This document shows, one piece after another, positions 1-8,751 of a stretch of DNA of 51,958 nucleotides. Origin of the DNA: Rickettsiales bacterium (lineage in GTDB: Bacteria; Pseudomonadota; Alphaproteobacteria; Methylaequorales; Methylaequoraceae). Numbering within the stretch: the first letter of the stretch is position 1; each line of letters begins with the position of its first letter. Position numbers and translations under genes: made by a program. The notes beneath the pieces were generated by a model. It saw only the letters and a list, made by a program, of their open reading frames with translations, did no database searches and was not told where the DNA came from. The stretch spans positions 1 to 51,958 of the forward strand of contig NZFP01000038.1 of assembly GCA_002689325.1 (NCBI GenBank), written 5' to 3'.

Positions 1-668
1 AGTTTACAGTTAAAATTAGATACTTTGTAATTTTCTTTAATAAATATTTCAACTAAATCAGTTAAATAAAATTCTTTTTTTTTATTCTTATTCTTAATCT
101 TTTTTAATTTTTCAAAAAGATTTTTTGTTTTAATAATCATTATACCAGAGTTACATAATTGAATCTTTTTTTCTTCACTAGTTTGTTCTGTTTTTTCTAT
201 AATTTTGTTGAGTTTACCTTTTTTAATTAATAATCTTCCATAGGAATTATTTAAATCTTTTACAATCATAGAAATAACAGATAGATCGAGTTTTTTTTTA
301 TCAAAATCTCTCAAAGCAGCGTTTAAAGTTTTAAATGTCACAGCAGGAGTGTCACCATACAAAACCAAAGTAGTATCAGTTTCCTCTATTTCACTGTTTT
401 TAGAAGCCTCTAAAACCGCATGGGCAGTACCCAACTGATTATTTTGGTAACAAAATTTAATATGATGGTATTTTGATAATAATAATGTTTTATAATTATC
501 AAGTTTTTTTGAAATGACTAAAGTAGTACTTTTTGCTTTTAATTTTTGACTAAGATCAAGTACATGAAATATCATTGGGTAGTTTCCAACTTCGTGAAAA
601 ACCTTGGGTATATCAGAGTTCATTCTTGTACCTTGGCCAGCAGCTAAAATAATAACGGAAAGAATCAT
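1..668 (-). CDS. glmU: GlmU-type N-acetylglucosamine-1-phosphate uridylyltransferase, N-terminal part (3' end runs off the window)
   Basis: Reverse complement from ATG at 668 reads MILSVIILAAGQGTRMNSDIPKVFHEVGNYPMIFHVLDL..., with the LAAGxGTRM nucleotidyltransferase signature and LVLYGDTPAV. The frame stays open to position 1. Absent from the ORF track because it is truncated by the edge. Confidence 0.85.
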   Translation of the reverse strand, partial: MILSVIILAAGQGTRMNSDIPKVFHEVGNYPMIFHVLDLSQKLKAKSTTLVISKKLDNYKTLLLSKYHHIKFCYQNNQLGTAHAVLEASKNSEIEETDTTLVLYGDTPAVTFKTLNAALRDFDKKKLDLSVISMIVKDLNNSYGRLLIKKGKLNKIIEKTEQTSEEKKIQLCNSGIMIIKTKNLFEKLKKIKNKNKKKEFYLTDLVEIFIKENYKVSNFNCK

Positions 669-728
669 TGTACTTTTAGAAATAGTTAGAGTTATTATAA
701 ATATTTTTTAAAAAAGGTTTAGGAAATA

Positions 729-1382
729 ATGAATAAAAATTTGAAATGTGTAATTTTTGATCTTGATGGTACTTTGATTGATAGTGGACCAGATCTTTTA
801 AACACACTAAATTATATTCTTACTGAGAATAATCTAAAAGAGATAGACCGTTCTGTAATAGGTAATTTAGTTGGAGGAGGAGCAGAGGCAATGATAAGAA
901 GAGGATACAAACACTTAAATGCACATCTTGATGAAAAAGAAATACCTTCACTAATTGATCTTTTCATTAACCATTATTATAAAAATTGTACAAATCAAAC
1001 AAAGCTTTATAATGGAGTCTTAGATATCTTAAAGTTTTTAAGAAAAAAAACTATAATTTGTTTGTGTACTAACAAAAAACAGTTTTTAGCTGAAAAAATA
1101 CTTGAAGAATTAGGGTTAATAAATTTTTTTAATTATATTCTAGGTTCTGATGGAAAAACTCCTTTGAAACCCGAGGTTGAAATGCCAAAAAAATGTCTTA
1201 AAAAATTTAGAATACCGGCCGATCAAGTAGTATTTGTCGGTGATAGTGAAAATGATATTTTACCTGCTAATCATCTAGGTATGTTCTCTGTTCATGTAAC
1301 CTATGGTTACGGTAAAATAGGAGACAACGTTAAAGCTGACCTAGTTATCAAAGAGATAAAGGAACTAAGAAAAATTTTTTAA
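729..1382 (+). CDS. gph: Phosphoglycolate phosphatase, HAD superfamily
   Basis: FDLDGTLIDS motif I, CTNKK, and VGDSENDILPA motif IV. Confidence 0.85.
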   Translation: MNKNLKCVIFDLDGTLIDSGPDLLNTLNYILTENNLKEIDRSVIGNLVGGGAEAMIRRGYKHLNAHLDEKEIPSLIDLFINHYYKNCTNQTKLYNGVLDILKFLRKKTIICLCTNKKQFLAEKILEELGLINFFNYILGSDGKTPLKPEVEMPKKCLKKFRIPADQVVFVGDSENDILPANHLGMFSVHVTYGYGKIGDNVKADLVIKEIKELRKIF

Positions 1383-1383
1383 T

Positions 1384-1509
1384 TTAAATTTTAATTCTTT
1401 CTGTAAAAAATTTGTTAATTTCGCTGACTCCCTCATATATAGTAATTATTGCTATTATTAGCGCGCAAAAAGCAATTACATATAAAAACTTATAAAATTT
1501 AGGGTCCAC
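1384..1509 (-). CDS. Putative 41-aa single-TM small protein (GTG start)
   Basis: Reads MDPKFYKFLYVIAFCALIIAIITIYEGVSEINKFFTERIKI*. Hydrophobic segment followed by a charged tail; below the ORF-track size cutoff. Confidence 0.4.
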   Translation of the reverse strand: MDPKFYKFLYVIAFCALIIAIITIYEGVSEINKFFTERIKI

Positions 1510-1620
1510 GAGTTTATTATATTAAAAAAATTCAATAATTATCATTAATAATGCAAATAAATTTTATCAATATTAGCTATAATTTTATATTTACCTTAGG
1601 TAATCAACTAGGAAGAAAAA

Positions 1621-1836
1621 ATGAAAAAAAATACGATACTTACTTTTTTACTTAGCTTAGCTTTTAATACAGATATTGCTACAGCAGAGACCAAACAAAA
1701 AGCTGCACAAAAAAATTGGAAACTTATACAAGTTGCAAACGGAAAATCTTCATATCAATGCAAATTAGATATACCAAAATCATTACTTAAGTATTATACT
1801 CAAATTATTCATAAAAAAAAAAGAAGAGTATATTAA
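1621..1836 (+). CDS. Small putative exported protein (71 aa)
   Basis: SD-like AGGAAG before the ATG, N-terminal signal-peptide-like MKKNTILTFLLSLAFNTDIATAE, and a strong hairpin terminator just downstream. Confidence 0.55.
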   Translation: MKKNTILTFLLSLAFNTDIATAETKQKAAQKNWKLIQVANGKSSYQCKLDIPKSLLKYYTQIIHKKKRRVY

Positions 1837-1859
1837 AATATTATTGTTTAAAATAGATT

Positions 1860-1882
1860 AAAGCCCTGAATTCAGGGCTTTA
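1860..1882 (+). terminator. Rho-independent terminator-like hairpin
   Basis: Perfect inverted repeat AAAGCCCTG-AATT-CAGGGCTTT followed by AAATTTTT. Confidence 0.8.
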
Positions 1883-1914
1883 AATTTTTCATATTTTTTC
1901 ATATATTATTGCAA

Positions 1915-2866
1915 ATGAATAACATTTTAAAAGAATCGTCATATTCAATAAATAAAGCAGTAAGATTATTGAATACAAACAAACTAGTATCACTTAAAGC
2001 AGAGACTGTATATGGACTTGCATGTGACCCTAGTTCAATCAAATCAATAAAAAAACTTTATGACCTAAAAAAAAGGCCTTATAACAACCCTCTCATAATT
2101 CACATATCTTCAATACAAATGTTAAATTCAATTTGTCAGACGAATGAACTTACAAAAAAAATAATTAGTCAATTTTGGCCTGGCCCATTAACTATTATAT
2201 TACCAAAAAAAAAAAAATAAAAATATACTTGATTTAGCAGTTTCAGGGTTGGATACAATCGCTGTGAGGATGCCTAAATCTTCTGTTTTTCTTTCAGTTA
2301 TAAAAAAATTTGGAAAACCAATTGCCGCACCTAGTGCAAATGAAAGTGGTTATATCTCTTCTACAAAAGCAATTCATGTATTTCATTCATTTAAAAAAAA
2401 AATTGATTTAATAATTGATTCTGGACAGTCAGATTTTGGGTTAGAATCAACAATAATTGATTTGTCATCAAACAAAATAATTTTAAAAAGACCTGGAATT
2501 ATAGATATAGAATCACTAGAAGTTTTCATTGGGAAAAAAATTTATGAGTCAAAAACAAACACTAAAAAACCAAACTCTCCAGGTCAATTTTTAAAGCATT
2601 ATTCTCCAATCACCCCTTTAAAGTTAAATGTAAAACTACCAAAAGATGGTGATGCTTTTCTAGGTTTCGGGAAACTTAATTTTAATCACAACCCTTCACT
2701 TAACTTATCAAAAAAAGGTGATTTAAACGAAGCCGCTTTTAATTTATTTAATTTTTTAAGAAAACTAGATAAATTAAATAAGAATAATATTTCCGTTTAT
2801 CCAATTCCAAAAAAAGGTATTGGCAAAGCTATAAACGAAAGATTAGCAAGAGCAGAGTGTAAATGA
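1915..2866 (+). CDS. tsaC: Threonylcarbamoyl-AMP synthase (TsaC/Sua5), split by a +1-type frameshift at a 13-A run (2205-2217); ORFs 1909..2220 and 2249..2866
   Basis: First ORF has LKAETVYGLACD, KKRPYNNPLIIHI and FWPGPLTIILPKKK. The downstream frame continues NKNILDLAVSGLDTIAVRMPKS...PIAAPSANESGYIS. With 12 As the frames join. Confidence 0.85.
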
Positions 2867-4257
2867 GTCAGATTTATAAGAACCTTCTAAAAGAATTAAA
2901 AAGTTCTGAGTATAGTCTAGATAAGGATACAATAAATAATTATTGTGTAGATTGGAGAGGTAAATATAAAGGTTCTTCAGAAATAATTTTTTTTCCAAAG
3001 TCAGTTTCGTCAGTTATTAAAATAGTTAAATTTTGTTACAAAAAAAATATCCCGATTGTTCCTCAAGGAGGAAATACAAGTCTTGTAGGGGGCTCAGTTC
3101 CGAGATTAAATAAGGGAGAAATAATTATTAATCTTTGTAAATTAAATAAAATCAGAGAAATAGATACTTTTAGTAATACAGTTACAGTTGAAAGTGGTTG
3201 TATTTTACAAAGTATTAATGATCAACTTGAATGTTATAATTTACAAATGCCAATTTCACTAGGATCAAAGGGTAGTTGTCAAATTGGTGGAAATATTGCT
3301 ACAAATGCAGGTGGCTTGAACGTTATAAAATTTGGTTCCATCAGAAGTAATATTTTAGGAATTGAAGCAATCCTTCCAAACGGCGAGTTTTATAACGATT
3401 TAAAAAATGTCAAAAAAAATAATACAGGCCTAGATTTAAAGCAATTATTTATAGGATCTGAGGGAACACTCGGAATAATAACTGCAGCAACATTTCAAAT
3501 TCATAAAAAAAGTAATGATAGAATTGTAATAATAATTTCTTTAGAAAAGTTTAGGCAGGTTCTCACTGCTTATCAAAGATTTATTTATATTTTTAGTGAA
3601 TTTATTACTGCCTTTGAATTGATGAATAAATTTTCATTAGACTTAACGGAAAAATTACATGGTTCTCTTAATCTTCCGCTTAGCGGAAATTATTATTGTC
3701 TTATTGAACTGACAAATTTTATTGAAATTGAAAATTTCAATAACTTTGTTTATTCAAAGCTCGAATATTTAACAATAAAAGAAATGGATTTGATTATGGC
3801 AAAATCGGAATATGAAAATAAAAATTTTTGGCAAATCAGAGAAGAAATACCCTTAGCAGAAAAGTTATTAAAGAATGTTATTCAACACGATGTTTCTTTA
3901 CCATTAAATAATATTGAAAGTTTCATATATCAAAGTTCTGAATCATTAAAAAAATATAATAAAAATATTTCAATAGTAAATTTTGGGCATCTAGGAGATA
4001 ATAACTTACATTTTAATGTATGTATTGATGAAAGCCTCAATAAAAAACAATTTGAAGGTTTTAAAAAAAATGTTAACGAAATTATTTTTTCTAACGTAAA
4101 AAAGTTTAATGGATCTATCAGTGCAGAACATGGAATTGGCCAGCTTAGAAAAGATGAATTAAAAAAATATAAAAGTTTTGAAGAAATACAAAGAATGAAA
4201 AAAATAAAAAAGATTTTTGATCCAAAAAATATAATGAATCCAGGTAAAGTGCTCTAG
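2863..4257 (+). CDS. FAD-linked oxidase (GlcD / D-2-hydroxyacid dehydrogenase family)
   Basis: PQGGNTSLVGGSVP, IGGNIATNAGGLNVIKFG, FIGSEGTLGIIT, GSISAEHGIGQLRKDEL. Confidence 0.85.
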   Translation: MSQIYKNLLKELKSSEYSLDKDTINNYCVDWRGKYKGSSEIIFFPKSVSSVIKIVKFCYKKNIPIVPQGGNTSLVGGSVPRLNKGEIIINLCKLNKIREIDTFSNTVTVESGCILQSINDQLECYNLQMPISLGSKGSCQIGGNIATNAGGLNVIKFGSIRSNILGIEAILPNGEFYNDLKNVKKNNTGLDLKQLFIGSEGTLGIITAATFQIHKKSNDRIVIIISLEKFRQVLTAYQRFIYIFSEFITAFELMNKFSLDLTEKLHGSLNLPLSGNYYCLIELTNFIEIENFNNFVYSKLEYLTIKEMDLIMAKSEYENKNFWQIREEIPLAEKLLKNVIQHDVSLPLNNIESFIYQSSESLKKYNKNISIVNFGHLGDNNLHFNVCIDESLNKKQFEGFKKNVNEIIFSNVKKFNGSISAEHGIGQLRKDELKKYKSFEEIQRMKKIKKIFDPKNIMNPGKVL

Positions 4258-5162
4258 TCTAAAAAAGACTCATAGATTTTATTTGCCTGTCTACAAACTT
4301 TTAAAGGCTGAATATTTATCCTTAACAAACCAATAAAATACAAAAAAAAATACTTCAGATATAAACTTTTTATCTTTTTATTCCTTGCAAATCTCCAAGC
4401 CCTTGCAGTTAACCTTCGTTGAGCATATAATCTTACATTAATTGGTAGGTCGGTATTCTCATTGATAAAAAATTCCAATGCTTTTGAAACCCTAAAAATT
4501 TGATTATTTTTTTTTTCTGATATTTGGCCTGGTGCACTTAACGGCAATATAGCAATAGGATAATTAAGTTTAATAAAATTTCCAATTCTAGATAGCCTTA
4601 AAGTTAAAGAATATTCTTGGCTATGAATCACTCGTTCATCGCAACCACCAACCATTTGACATACTTTTGTTCTCACCAAAAACTGAGACGGGTTAAACAT
4701 AGAATTTCTCATAGCTAGGAAAATTGGCTTTTCTATAATAAAAGTATCATTACAGTCAAAAACTTCATCTAAATCTACAGATTTAATGTTTTCAACCTTT
4801 CTTTGAAGCCCATACGCCAAAACAGACTCCCTATTTTTTTCTAGAAGATTTAAAAGACAAAGGGTAGCATTACTCAAAATAACATCATCTGCATCAAGAA
4901 ACTTTATGTATTTCATCTTGGCCATACTAATTCCAATATTTGTCGCATTAGCAGAGCCTTTATTTTTTTGGGTTATAATTTTACAATTTTTAAGGCCTCT
5001 TGTTTCTTTTTTTAAAATTTTTATAGAATCATCCGTTGAACCATCATCGATAAAAATATACTCCTTATCAAAATCTCCTTTTTGAGACAAAATTGAATTT
5101 ACTACATGTTTTAGGTATAAAGATTTATTAAAAACTGGGACTACAAAACTAACAGAAGACAT
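4254..5162 (-). CDS. Family 2 glycosyltransferase
   Basis: VSFVVPVFNKSLYL, FIDDGSTDDS, KFLDADDVIL. Confidence 0.8.
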   Translation of the reverse strand: MSSVSFVVPVFNKSLYLKHVVNSILSQKGDFDKEYIFIDDGSTDDSIKILKKETRGLKNCKIITQKNKGSANATNIGISMAKMKYIKFLDADDVILSNATLCLLNLLEKNRESVLAYGLQRKVENIKSVDLDEVFDCNDTFIIEKPIFLAMRNSMFNPSQFLVRTKVCQMVGGCDERVIHSQEYSLTLRLSRIGNFIKLNYPIAILPLSAPGQISEKKNNQIFRVSKALEFFINENTDLPINVRLYAQRRLTARAWRFARNKKIKSLYLKYFFLYFIGLLRINIQPLKVCRQANKIYESFLD

Positions 5163-5876
5163 TTATTCTTTAAAATTTATCAAAACTTTTTCTAAACTCA
5201 TATTTCCAAATGCTGAAGCCTTGGTATTTTCTTGTCTTTGTTGTTTAACAATACCTACCCCAGGACAAACCCATTCTTTTGTAAAAATATTAACTTTTAT
5301 TGGTCCCGAACGTGTATCAGCAATAAATTCTGACTCCCCTTTTCCTTCAATATAAATACAATTTTTAAAATGGCCTGCTTTGACATTTATCGATACATTT
5401 CTTTTTTTTATTGAATAAAAGATATTGAAAAGTGCTGAAGGCACAAAATCTCTTAAAGGTGGTTGGAAACCTTTTGTGATACGTAACTGACTTTTTGTTT
5501 TCCAATTATCAATTTTAAAACCAAGTGATGGATAAATTATTTTTTCAATAGGCTCGTCGTAACCAGATTTTGATACTACTTTCGCAGCAGTTCTTATTAA
5601 ATTATCCTCAAACTTATCTTTGAAAAAAGACAGCATATTACCATTAGAGTATATTTTAGAAAAAACAACCCCTTTTCCCATATTATTTGAAGCGATGTTT
5701 GTAGTAGTTAATCTTTTAATTTGTGTTAAACCGGTGTAGTCAGAATTAATTTTTATTTCATAATTCCAGATAAGACCCTGCTGATGTGGAAAAAAATTTT
5801 TGTCTTCTTTACAACCAACTATCATCAATACAAGGCTGAGGTTAATCATTAAAAATAAAATTTTTCTCATAAACAC
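5163..5876 (-). CDS. Putative lipoprotein of unknown function; paralogue of 33595..34287
   Basis: N-terminal hydrophobic stretch ending LMIVGC (lipobox-like). Shares the order FFPHQQGLIWNYEI / AGHFKNCIYIEGKG / FTKEWVCPGVGIVK with 33595..34287. Confidence 0.7.
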   Translation of the reverse strand: MFMRKILFLMINLSLVLMIVGCKEDKNFFPHQQGLIWNYEIKINSDYTGLTQIKRLTTTNIASNNMGKGVVFSKIYSNGNMLSFFKDKFEDNLIRTAAKVVSKSGYDEPIEKIIYPSLGFKIDNWKTKSQLRITKGFQPPLRDFVPSALFNIFYSIKKRNVSINVKAGHFKNCIYIEGKGESEFIADTRSGPIKVNIFTKEWVCPGVGIVKQQRQENTKASAFGNMSLEKVLINFKE

Positions 5877-5877
5877 G

Positions 5878-5953
5878 TGGTGCCCAGGGGAGGAATTGAA
5901 CCACCGACACAGCGATTTTCAGTCGCTTGCTCTACCAACTGAGCTACCTGGGC
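5878..5953 (-). tRNA. tRNA-Phe (GAA)
   Basis: Reverse complement GCCCAGG-TA-GCTCAGTTGGTAGAGC-A-AGCGA-CTGAAAA-TCGCT-GTGTC-GGTGG-TTCAATT-CCTCC-CCTGGGC-A-CCA; cloverleaf with encoded CCA. Confidence 0.95.
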
Positions 5954-5997
5954 AATTTGATTTATAAATAAAGTTATTACAACAGGAAAAAAAAAAT

Positions 5998-6588
5998 TCA
6001 ATTTTTAAATCCTATATTAATCAAGATTTTATACAAGTTGTTTAAACAAAGTCCAACAACATTTGAATATGAACCTCTAATTTTCCTCACGAATTTTCCT
6101 CCATTACCTTGAATAGCATAACCTCCAGCTTTACCGATACCTTCATTAAGTAAAATTGGATTAGTAAGCTCTTTACTGGATATGAAATCAAAATATACTT
6201 CTGATTTAACCAACCTTTTATAAATCTTTCCACTATTATCAATTATACAAATACCCCCATATACAAAGTGTTTTCTACCTGATAGTTGGGAAAGGTGACT
6301 TTTTACATCATCTTTAGAAAAACACTTGCTAAAAACTTTTCCACATCTAAAAACTTCAGTATCAGCTGAAATGATAATTTCATCGTTTATTTTGCTATTG
6401 GTTTTAATTGAATTAGCTTTTAAATATGAAAGTTCTATTACCTTTTTTGCAATTGGAAGTTTAACTTTGTAATTATCTTCGTCAAAAAGAGGTGGCATGG
6501 TTTTAAAATCATTTATTCCTAACTGTCTTAATAACAATTGCCTTTGCTTTGATGACGAGGCTAAAATAATTTTTTTTTTTTTATACAA
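5998..6588 (-). CDS. maf: Maf-family nucleotide pyrophosphatase
   Basis: IILASSSKQRQLLL, ISADTEV, GKAGGYAIQGNGGKFV. Confidence 0.9.
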   Translation of the reverse strand: MYKKKKIILASSSKQRQLLLRQLGINDFKTMPPLFDEDNYKVKLPIAKKVIELSYLKANSIKTNSKINDEIIISADTEVFRCGKVFSKCFSKDDVKSHLSQLSGRKHFVYGGICIIDNSGKIYKRLVKSEVYFDFISSKELTNPILLNEGIGKAGGYAIQGNGGKFVRKIRGSYSNVVGLCLNNLYKILINIGFKN

Positions 6589-6590
6589 AT

Positions 6591-6809
6591 TTATTTGTGT
6601 CTAAATGTTATTCTTCCCTTAGTAAGGTCGTATGGTGTCATCTCAACCGTAACTCTATCGCCAGCTAAAACCCTTATACGAAACTTTCTCATTTTTCCAG
6701 CAGTATGAGCGATTATTTCATGATTATTATCCAATAAAACTCTAAACATGGCATTAGGTAATAATTCTTTAACCGTACCATTAAATTCCAATAATTCTTC
6801 TTTAGCCAT
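6591..6809 (-). CDS. infA: Translation initiation factor IF-1
   Basis: [24 protein letters not shown]...[38 protein letters not shown]. Confidence 0.97.
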   Translation of the reverse strand: MAKEELLEFNGTVKELLPNAMFRVLLDNNHEIIAHTAGKMRKFRIRVLAGDRVTVEMTPYDLTKGRITFRHK

Positions 6810-6821
6810 AATTAATAATAT

Positions 6822-8117
6822 CTAATTCTTAATCCTGCATTCTATTGATAAAGCATGAGCTTGTAAACCCTCTTGGTTAGCAAGAACTATAGCGTCTTTT
6901 CCAATTTTTTTTAAGTTTTGACTATTACAACTTACAATTGAGGTTCTTTTAAAAAAATCTAATACGCTTAGTCCAGAAGAAAATTTTGCAGTTCTATCTG
7001 TTGGTAAAACATGGTTAGGACCAGCAACGTAATCACCAATTGCCTCAGGAGTATATTTTCCAAGAAAAATTGCACCTGCGTTTTTAATTTCTTTTAGATA
7101 TTTTTTTGAGTTATCAATCGCTAATTCTAAATGTTCTGGTGCAATTTGATTCGCAAGTGAAATTGAACTTTGAATAGTTTTACTTATAATCACGACACCA
7201 TAATTATTCCAGCTCTCACTTGCTATATCTTTTCTATCGATTTTTTTCAAAAGAATTTTAATATTTTGAATAACTTTTTTAGCAAAACTCTCATCGTCTG
7301 TAATCAATATTGACTGGGCTAACTTATCGTGTTCAGCTTGGGATAAAAGATCAATTGCAATATGTTCTGGGTTATTTTTTTTGTCAGCAATTATTAATAT
7401 TTCTGACGGACCAGCAATCATATCAATTCCAACTAATCCAAATAATTTTTTTTTCGCAGTGGCAACATAAGCATTTCCAGGACCCACTATTTTATCAACT
7501 TTTTTAATTTTTTTTGTTCCGATAGCAAGTGCAGCTACTGCTTGTGCACCTCCTATTTTATAAATTTCTTTTATACCGAGAAGATTAGCACAGGCTAATA
7601 TTACAGGATTTAAAACACCATTGATTGCCGGAACAGTAATAACAATTCTTTTCACCCCAGCAACTATTGCTGGTACAGCATTCATTATTAAAGAAGACGG
7701 ATAAGCTGCTGTCCCACCTGGGACATATAAACCAACTGATTCAATTGGGTTCCATAACCCTCCAAGTAAAATTCCGTGCTTATCTTTGAAAAAGTCGTTC
7801 TTAGGAATCTGTCTTTTGTGATAATCCTTAATTCTCTTTATGGCAAATTTCAAAGAACTTAAGATTTTTCGATCTATTATTTTTTTAGATTCTTCAATTT
7901 CTTTTTTTTGAACAAGAAGCTGGTTTATATCTGAAACTGAAAAATTATCGTACCTCTTTGTTAACTCTATTAATGCTGAGTCCTCTCCAACTTTTATCTT
8001 TTTTATTATATTCTCTACGACCAGATCAACTGAAGAATCTATATTTTCTCTTTTAATTAAAATTTTTTTAAAATTATCAGTGAAACCTTTTTTATTTTCG
8101 TACAAAATTTTTGCCAT
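6822..8117 (-). CDS. hisD: Histidinol dehydrogenase
   Basis: GLYVPGGTAAYPSSLIMNAVPA, GPGNAYVATAKK, GPSEILIIAD, SQAEHD. Confidence 0.96.
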   Translation of the reverse strand: MAKILYENKKGFTDNFKKILIKRENIDSSVDLVVENIIKKIKVGEDSALIELTKRYDNFSVSDINQLLVQKKEIEESKKIIDRKILSSLKFAIKRIKDYHKRQIPKNDFFKDKHGILLGGLWNPIESVGLYVPGGTAAYPSSLIMNAVPAIVAGVKRIVITVPAINGVLNPVILACANLLGIKEIYKIGGAQAVAALAIGTKKIKKVDKIVGPGNAYVATAKKKLFGLVGIDMIAGPSEILIIADKKNNPEHIAIDLLSQAEHDKLAQSILITDDESFAKKVIQNIKILLKKIDRKDIASESWNNYGVVIISKTIQSSISLANQIAPEHLELAIDNSKKYLKEIKNAGAIFLGKYTPEAIGDYVAGPNHVLPTDRTAKFSSGLSVLDFFKRTSIVSCNSQNLKKIGKDAIVLANQEGLQAHALSIECRIKN

Positions 8118-8751
8118 TTAAAACCCTTTTAAATTTATTCAGTATTTTTGTTATATCATCATTCATCAATTTATAAGCAATCTTATTAATAATAAGTTTT
8201 GATGTGATTTGCATTACTAAACTAGATTCCTCCAGGTTATTTTCCCTAAGTGTTTTCCCAGTTGAAACTAAATCCACAATTGTTGAACATATTTTTAACT
8301 TTGGGGCTAATTCAATAGCGCCATTCAACTTTATACATTCAGCTCTTACGCCTTTTTTTGCAAAAAAATTTGTTGTAATATTTTTATACTTTGTGGCAAC
8401 AACAATATGACCTTTGTTATCTGATGTTTTTTTTTCTTTTATTTTTGCAACGGATAATCTACATTTACCTATTTTTAGATCATAAAAATTATATATTTCA
8501 TCATAATTAAATTCATTTATTACATCATCCCCCGCTACCCCAATTTGAGCAGCTCCTAATGCAACAAATGTTGCTACATCAAAGGACCTTACTTTTATTA
8601 TTGATAATTTTTTTTGATTAGTTTTAAACAATAGTTTCCTAGAACTAGTTCTAAAAAACTCTTCCTCAGGTACAATTTCTGCCTTTTGTAGCAAAGGTAT
8701 TAATTCATTTAAAATTCTACCCTTTGGTAATGCCATAATAATTTTGTTCAC
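8092..8751 (-). CDS. hisG: ATP phosphoribosyltransferase catalytic subunit, short form
   Basis: IIMALPKGRILNE, AQIGVAGDDVI, STIVDLVSTGKTLRENNLEE; 219 aa. Confidence 0.94.
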   Translation of the reverse strand: MNKIIMALPKGRILNELIPLLQKAEIVPEEEFFRTSSRKLLFKTNQKKLSIIKVRSFDVATFVALGAAQIGVAGDDVINEFNYDEIYNFYDLKIGKCRLSVAKIKEKKTSDNKGHIVVATKYKNITTNFFAKKGVRAECIKLNGAIELAPKLKICSTIVDLVSTGKTLRENNLEESSLVMQITSKLIINKIAYKLMNDDITKILNKFKRVLNGKNFVRK

